From Gemmatimonadota bacterium (GTDB taxonomy: Bacteria > Gemmatimonadota > Gemmatimonadetes > Longimicrobiales > Gaopeijiaceae), in assembly GCA_028873815.1 (NCBI GenBank), contig JAPPNN010000010.1:50820-114819 (forward strand): a DNA stretch of 64,000 nt, read 5' to 3'. Under the pieces are notes generated by a model. It was not told the DNA's origin. It did no database searches and saw only the letters and a list, made by a program, of their open reading frames with translations. Each line of letters starts with the position of its first letter. Position 1 is the first letter of the stretch. A program made the translations under genes and the position numbers. This document shows positions 60,241 through 64,000 of the stretch, piece by piece.

Positions 60241-62776
60241 CTTCGCTTCGCCGACCCGCGAACATCGCCTGCAGTCGTCCCAGGCTGTGCCCCAGATCGG
60301 GCCTGAGGCGGAGCACGTCGCGCATCGGGTCGGCGCGGGCGGCCATGCGTTCAGGCACCGTGGCGATCGTGTGATCGGCGATGGCGAGGCCGGCGTGCAC
60401 CTCGCTCCAGTCGAGGGGGGCCGAGACTGGCGCACCGGGATTCGGCCGCACGCAGAACGGAGCCACGATCAGGCGCCCGTGGCCGTTCTGCAGGAAGTCC
60501 ACGTAGACCTTGCCTTCGCGCTGCGAGGGGAGGCGGGCCACGGTTGCGATCTCCTCCATCTCGCGGACGGCCGCGAGCGCCAGAAGCTGCCCGATGGCCC
60601 GCGACTGTTCGTACGTCACCTGCCGCCCGAGCGGAACCAGGACGTGGAGCCCGGTCGACCCACTCGTCTTCACGAATGTCGGCAGGTCGATCTCGTCGCA
60701 GAGGTCCCGCAGGAAGAGGGCGATCTTCACCACGTCGGTGAAGGACGCTTCCTTGGGATCCAGATCCAGCACGCAGAAGTCGGGCCGTGAAATGTCGGAG
60801 ACCCGGCTCAGCCAGATGTGGAGCGGGATGCTCGCGCTGTTGGCGACGTACAGGAGCGACTCCAGGTCTTCCGCGACGAAGTAGTCCAGGTCGCGTTCGG
60901 AGCCCTCGCTGTACAGGCGAATCCTGCGGATCCAGTCCGGGGCAAAACCGGGGGCGTTCTTCTGGAAGAAGGACTTGCCGTGGATTCCGTCCGGGTAGCG
61001 CGTGAGCACTACGGGGCGGTCGGCTAGGTAGGGCAGGATCCACGGCGACACGGCGCGGTAGTACTCGATCAGGTCGCCCTTGGCGTAGCCGTCTTCCGGC
61101 CAGAAGGGCTTGTCCAGGTTGGTGAAGTGTACGACCCGTGGCGGCGCCGCCTCCGGTGGCGGGACCGGGTCCTCGAGCCGGCGGCCGGCATGGCTCGCGA
61201 AACACTCTTCGGGCGGCTTGTCGCCGCGCAGGCGGAGGAAGGAGGGGTGCCGCAGCACACCCGCAGCGGTGACCTCCTTGTACCGCACCTCCACGACCAG
61301 CTCCGGAGCGACCCAACGGTGGTTCCCGCTGCCCGCCGCCTCGGCGCCATCTGGCGGAGATGCCTCGGGAAGCTGCCTCAACGCCTCGCCGAGTTCCCGG
61401 AGCAGCGTGGCCGAGAATCCCGTTCCCACACGCCCTGCATACGCGAAGCCGTCCCCGTCGCGGCACGCCAGATGCAGGGCCCCGAAGCCGGTCCTCCCCT
61501 CGTCGGGCTCCGTAAAGCCGTGGATGACGAAATCGTCGGTGTGCGTGGCGCGGACCTTGAGCCACGAGCGGCTGCGTCCCCCGACGTAGATCGAGTCGGC
61601 CTTCTTGGCCACCACGCCCTCCAGCCCGAGGCCCACTACATGCCGATACATCGCCTCGCCCTGCTCGGGGATGTGGTCCGAGTAGCGCAGCGGGCCGGTG
61701 GACGGCAGGACTTCCTTCAGGATGGCCTTCCGTTCGAGCAGAGGCAGCCCCCGCAGGTCGTATCCCTCGAATGCCAGCAGGTCGAACGCGTAGTAGGTCG
61801 CGGGCAGGGTGACGCTGGCCACCGCGATGTCGCTGGCGCGCTGCAGTCGGCCACGCTTCTGGATCAGCTGAAAGCCGGGGATTCCGTCGGCTCCGTTGAC
61901 CACGACCTCTCCGTCGATCAGCGCGCCCGCATAGGGCAATCTGGCCAGCACCTGCGCGACTTCGGGGAAGACCCGGGTGAGATCGTTGCCGTTGCGCGAG
62001 ATCAGGGTCGCGTCGCCGCCTCCACTCTCGCCCAGGAGCCTGTATCCGTCGTACTTGATCTCGAAGATCCAGCCCGCGCGCGAGAAGGGCGCATCGCGCG
62101 CCTCTGCGTTCATCACGCGCACGGAATCGGCCCCCACGTCGCCAGCCGTGGCTCCGGCGTCCGCACACCGCTTCCGGACGCGCGCGCCGAAGTCCCCGCC
62201 GGCCCCGAGTTCGTCCACCGTCAGGCCGGACAGGATCGAGTCGTCCGCGTAGCCGTCGGTGCCCCCTTCCGGGTCCTCGTACGCGTCGCGCTCCTTGATC
62301 AGCAGCCAGTGATTGTCCTCTCCACCCTTCGTCTTCACCAGGGTCCAGCGGCCGCGCAGCTTGTACCCCTTCAGGTCGAAGAGCAGCTTGCCCTTCCTCA
62401 TCCCTTCCTGCGGGTCCTCGACCGGTGTCCACACCCCCCTGTCCCACACGATCGACGGTCCCGCACCGTAGTTGCCCTCCGGGATCACGCCTTCGAAGTC
62501 CGCGTACTCCAGCGGATGATCCTCGACGTGGACCGCCAGCCGTTTGTCGGATTGATTGGGCGAGGGTCCTCGCGGGACCGCCCAGGACACGAGCACGCCG
62601 TCCATTTCGAGCCGAAGGTCCCAGTGCAGCGACGACGCCCGGTGCTTTTGCACGACGAAGCGGTTGCTGCCACCCTCCGATGTCCCGCCGAACGGCTCGC
62701 TCGTCCCCGACGCCGAGCGCCTGGCCCGGTAGTCGTCCAGTCGCTCGGGGTCCGGTTTGCCGCGGCTGTCAGGCAT
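60236..62776 (-). CDS. ligD: Multifunctional DNA ligase D
   Basis: Non-homologous end-joining enzyme, 846 residues. Domain order is phosphoesterase, ligase, polymerase, as in Pseudomonas LigD. The phosphoesterase (about 20-180) keeps its metal residues: FVVQKHRASSLHWDLRLE and VEDHPLEYADFEG. The ligase domain has the adenylation motif EIKYDGYRLL with Lys241. The polymerase domain (about 560-830) has the primase-type motifs DLDPKEASFTDVV and KTSGSTGLHV. It diverges from ku with 38 bases between starts, and TATGAT (minus strand, 62796-62791) is a likely -10 box giving a leader of only a few bases. It is convergent with the M3 gene. Confidence 0.96.
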   Translation of the reverse strand: MPDSRGKPDPERLDDYRARRSASGTSEPFGGTSEGGSNRFVVQKHRASSLHWDLRLEMDGVLVSWAVPRGPSPNQSDKRLAVHVEDHPLEYADFEGVIPEGNYGAGPSIVWDRGVWTPVEDPQEGMRKGKLLFDLKGYKLRGRWTLVKTKGGEDNHWLLIKERDAYEDPEGGTDGYADDSILSGLTVDELGAGGDFGARVRKRCADAGATAGDVGADSVRVMNAEARDAPFSRAGWIFEIKYDGYRLLGESGGGDATLISRNGNDLTRVFPEVAQVLARLPYAGALIDGEVVVNGADGIPGFQLIQKRGRLQRASDIAVASVTLPATYYAFDLLAFEGYDLRGLPLLERKAILKEVLPSTGPLRYSDHIPEQGEAMYRHVVGLGLEGVVAKKADSIYVGGRSRSWLKVRATHTDDFVIHGFTEPDEGRTGFGALHLACRDGDGFAYAGRVGTGFSATLLRELGEALRQLPEASPPDGAEAAGSGNHRWVAPELVVEVRYKEVTAAGVLRHPSFLRLRGDKPPEECFASHAGRRLEDPVPPPEAAPPRVVHFTNLDKPFWPEDGYAKGDLIEYYRAVSPWILPYLADRPVVLTRYPDGIHGKSFFQKNAPGFAPDWIRRIRLYSEGSERDLDYFVAEDLESLLYVANSASIPLHIWLSRVSDISRPDFCVLDLDPKEASFTDVVKIALFLRDLCDEIDLPTFVKTSGSTGLHVLVPLGRQVTYEQSRAIGQLLALAAVREMEEIATVARLPSQREGKVYVDFLQNGHGRLIVAPFCVRPNPGAPVSAPLDWSEVHAGLAIADHTIATVPERMAARADPMRDVLRLRPDLGHSLGRLQAMFAGRRSEA

Positions 62777-62778
62777 CG

Positions 62779-62808
62779 TTGGACCTGGGGATCATATGTT
62801 TGTACGTT
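62779..62808. promoter_or_regulatory. Bidirectional promoter of ku and ligD
   Basis: Plus strand: TTGGAC (62779-62784), 18 bases, TACGTT (62803-62808), then 6 bases and the ku ATG at 62815, so ku may be leaderless. Minus strand: TATGAT (62796-62791, five of six) about 14 bases before the ligD ATG. The two promoters overlap in 38 bases, so they probably compete or are co-regulated. Confidence 0.45.
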
Positions 62809-62814
62809 ATCGGC

Positions 62815-63630
62815 ATGAGCGCCCGCCCGATCTCCGCCTCGACCGTTTCATTCGGTCTCGTCTCGCTGCCGGTCAAGCTGTATTCGACCGGCCAATCCTC
62901 CGCCAAGGTGCGTTTCAACTGGATCAATCGCGACACGGGCTCGCGCGTCAAGTACCAGTATGTGGACGGGCAGAGCGGGGAACCGGTGGAGCGCGACAAG
63001 CTGGTCAAGGGGTTCGAGTTCGCCAAGAACCAATATGTCACCTTCGAGCCGGACGAGCTCAAGGCGATCGAGGCGCAGTCCACCGAGATGATCGAGATCA
63101 CCGAGTTCGTCCCGGCGCGCGACATCGACAGGATATACCTGGAGCGCGCCTATTATCTGGGTCCCGCCCGGGGAGGCGCGCGGGCCTACCGGCTCCTGTC
63201 GGTCGCGCTCAGGGAGATGGACAGGGTGGCGATCGCCCGCTATTCGGCGCGGGGGAAGCAGCGCCTGGTCATGATCCGTCCGTTGGACGACGGGCTGATC
63301 CTGGAGCAGCTCTACTACCCCGACGAAGTGCGGTCCTTCGACGAAGTGCCCCTCGAGGGGGGCGAAGTGAGCGACGCGGAGCTGGCTCTGGCCAAGCAGT
63401 TCATCGAGCAGGCCGCGAGCGAGGCGTTCGACCCCGGGCGCTATCGGGACGAGGTCAAGGAGCGGGTGCAGGCGCTGATCGATCGCAAGATCGAGGGCGA
63501 GCAGATCACGCTGGCGCCGCAGGACGAACCCGAGACCAAGATCATCGACCTCATGGAAGCGCTGAAGGCCAGCCTGGGATCGGCGGGCGAAGCGAAGGAC
63601 GAGCCCAAGGTGGCTGCGGGGGCCGGCTAG
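62815..63630 (+). CDS. ku: Ku homologue for non-homologous end joining
   Basis: DNA-end-binding homodimer that recruits LigD, about 271 residues, the usual bacterial Ku size. The start is the ATG at 62815; the open frame upstream to 62425 is antisense to ligD. It begins MSARPISASTVSFGLVSLPVKLYS, the classic bacterial Ku N-terminus, with YVDGQSGEPVERDKLVKGFE and FEPDELKAIE further on. The C-terminus is Lys/Glu/Ala-rich (KDEPKVAAGAG) and short, without a long Lys-rich tail. Together with ligD it makes a complete two-component end-joining system. Confidence 0.96.
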   Translation: MSARPISASTVSFGLVSLPVKLYSTGQSSAKVRFNWINRDTGSRVKYQYVDGQSGEPVERDKLVKGFEFAKNQYVTFEPDELKAIEAQSTEMIEITEFVPARDIDRIYLERAYYLGPARGGARAYRLLSVALREMDRVAIARYSARGKQRLVMIRPLDDGLILEQLYYPDEVRSFDEVPLEGGEVSDAELALAKQFIEQAASEAFDPGRYRDEVKERVQALIDRKIEGEQITLAPQDEPETKIIDLMEALKASLGSAGEAKDEPKVAAGAG

Positions 63631-63682
63631 CGGTCCACCGGGAACGAGTGGCGGCCGAGGACGCCACGCCGCCGGCCAGCGC

Positions 63683-63907
63683 TCACTTTCCTCCCTCGCG
63701 GAAGATCCAGACCCGGATCAGCACGGCGCCCCACACCAGGCCCACGCCGCCCCACACCAGTCTGGCATACACCTGGGGCAATTCCAGCCCGGCCTGGATG
63801 ACCAGCCCCCCGCCCGCGGTGAGCAGGAGGGTGCCGGTGAAGAATGCCGTGTCCTCCCATTGGGACCTGCGTTTTTTCATCTCCTCCCCCCAATCTGCCT
63901 TTCCCAA
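63683..63907 (-). CDS. Small two-helix membrane protein, unknown function
   Basis: 74 residues from the TTG at 63907 (GAGG five bases upstream) or 65 from the ATG at 63880, where GGAGGAG touches the ATG with no spacing. A basic start (KKRRSQ) precedes two hydrophobic helices (GTLLLTAGGGLVIQAGL; LVWGGVGLVWGAVLIRVWIF) and a basic end (REGGK). It converges with ku. No family recognised; size and composition suggest a small integral membrane protein. Confidence 0.65.
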   Translation of the reverse strand: MGKADWGEEMKKRRSQWEDTAFFTGTLLLTAGGGLVIQAGLELPQVYARLVWGGVGLVWGAVLIRVWIFREGGK

Positions 63908-64000
63908 TCTGACCTCGTCCGTCCCCGGCCACCAGCACCCTGGGCCACAGTCTTTTCCAATACGGAGATGAGCCTGAACCAGGAGAGGCGCGAGAGGTGA
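63908..64000. other. Window end, no gene identified
   Basis: 93 bases upstream of the small membrane protein gene. A ten-codon frame (ATG at 63968 to TGA at 64000) has no support as a gene. The promoter of the minus-strand gene should lie here, but I saw no convincing boxes. Confidence 0.4.

Noticed and set aside
61127..62818. 563-codon plus-strand frame opposite ligD, and a frame from 62425 leading into ku
   Set aside because: Antisense shadows of ligD. The ku protein starts with its typical N-terminus at 62815.
1..64000. CRISPR array, insertion sequence, prophage or integron
   Set aside because: No regularly spaced repeats, transposase, integrase, phage structural gene or flanking inverted repeats were seen on either strand.
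63968..64000. Ten-codon frame at the window end
   Set aside because: Too short and without a ribosome binding site or similarity.

Overview
The window is 64 kb of GC-rich, gene-dense bacterial chromosome. Nothing in it is clearly mobile: I see no IS element, phage gene, rRNA operon or CRISPR array. The gene set fits an aerobic, diderm heterotroph of the Gemmatimonadota type. It has many TonB-dependent receptors, carboxypeptidase-regulatory/plug proteins, BNR/VPS10 and FG-GAP secreted proteins, a DUF5916 protein, a DUF1592/DUF1552 pair, RND pumps and a GlnRS with a YqeY/GatB-type tail. The phylum is an inference from gene content, not from a marker gene.

Layout. 1-5410: two tandem RND permeases (the first is cut by the window edge). 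5418-8164: gltX, a LexA-like repressor and tadA. 8189-13392: a NhaC-type antiporter diverging from pyrR-pyrB-pyrC, with rpsT converging on pyrC. 13618-17189: an M50 protease, scpA, scpB, rluB, upp (mostly overlapping stop/start codons) and a CAU tRNA. 17237-20491: a likely zinc-acquisition locus (small Cys/His secreted protein, ZnuD-like receptor, His-rich lipoprotein). 20637-30095: large secreted and outer-membrane proteins. 30194-32038: recQ. 32127-38496 (minus): a four-gene export operon of unknown role (DUF1592 with two CxxCH motifs, DUF1552, ankyrin protein, small secreted protein). 38700-41206: two barrel-less TonB-plug-like proteins around a peroxiredoxin. 41239-43577: release-factor-like protein, AI-2E-family permease, conserved unknown protein, cold-shock protein. 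43816-49990: a complete tripartite RND pump (TolC, adaptor, permease). 50084-60233: two gamma-glutamyltransferases, a DUF819 transporter, GlnRS, a hydrolase and an M3 oligopeptidase. 60236-63630: divergent ligD and ku (end joining). 63683-63907: a small two-helix membrane protein.

How it fits together. The household genes cover translation (GluRS, GlnRS, TadA, S20, RluB, tRNA), pyrimidine synthesis and salvage (PyrR, PyrB, PyrC, Upp), chromosome segregation (ScpAB) and repair (RecQ, Ku, LigD). The rest is envelope biology: efflux, nutrient import and peptide or gamma-glutamyl scavenging. Many operons are coupled by ATGA, GTGA or TGATG overlaps. Several genes (M50 protease, DUF1592, probably ku) lack a Shine-Dalgarno and have a -10 hexamer 6-7 bases before the start codon, which suggests leaderless mRNAs.

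Most unusual items: a LexA homologue that has lost both catalytic residues and the cleavage site; the zinc locus; two mutually exclusive hairpins upstream of rpsT; the plug-only proteins; the DUF1592/DUF1552/ankyrin operon; and several small repeats placed on gene ends or starts. No stretch longer than 300 bases lacks a gene. The longest gaps are 43578-43815, 13393-13617 and 38497-38699, and all hold regulatory signals described below.
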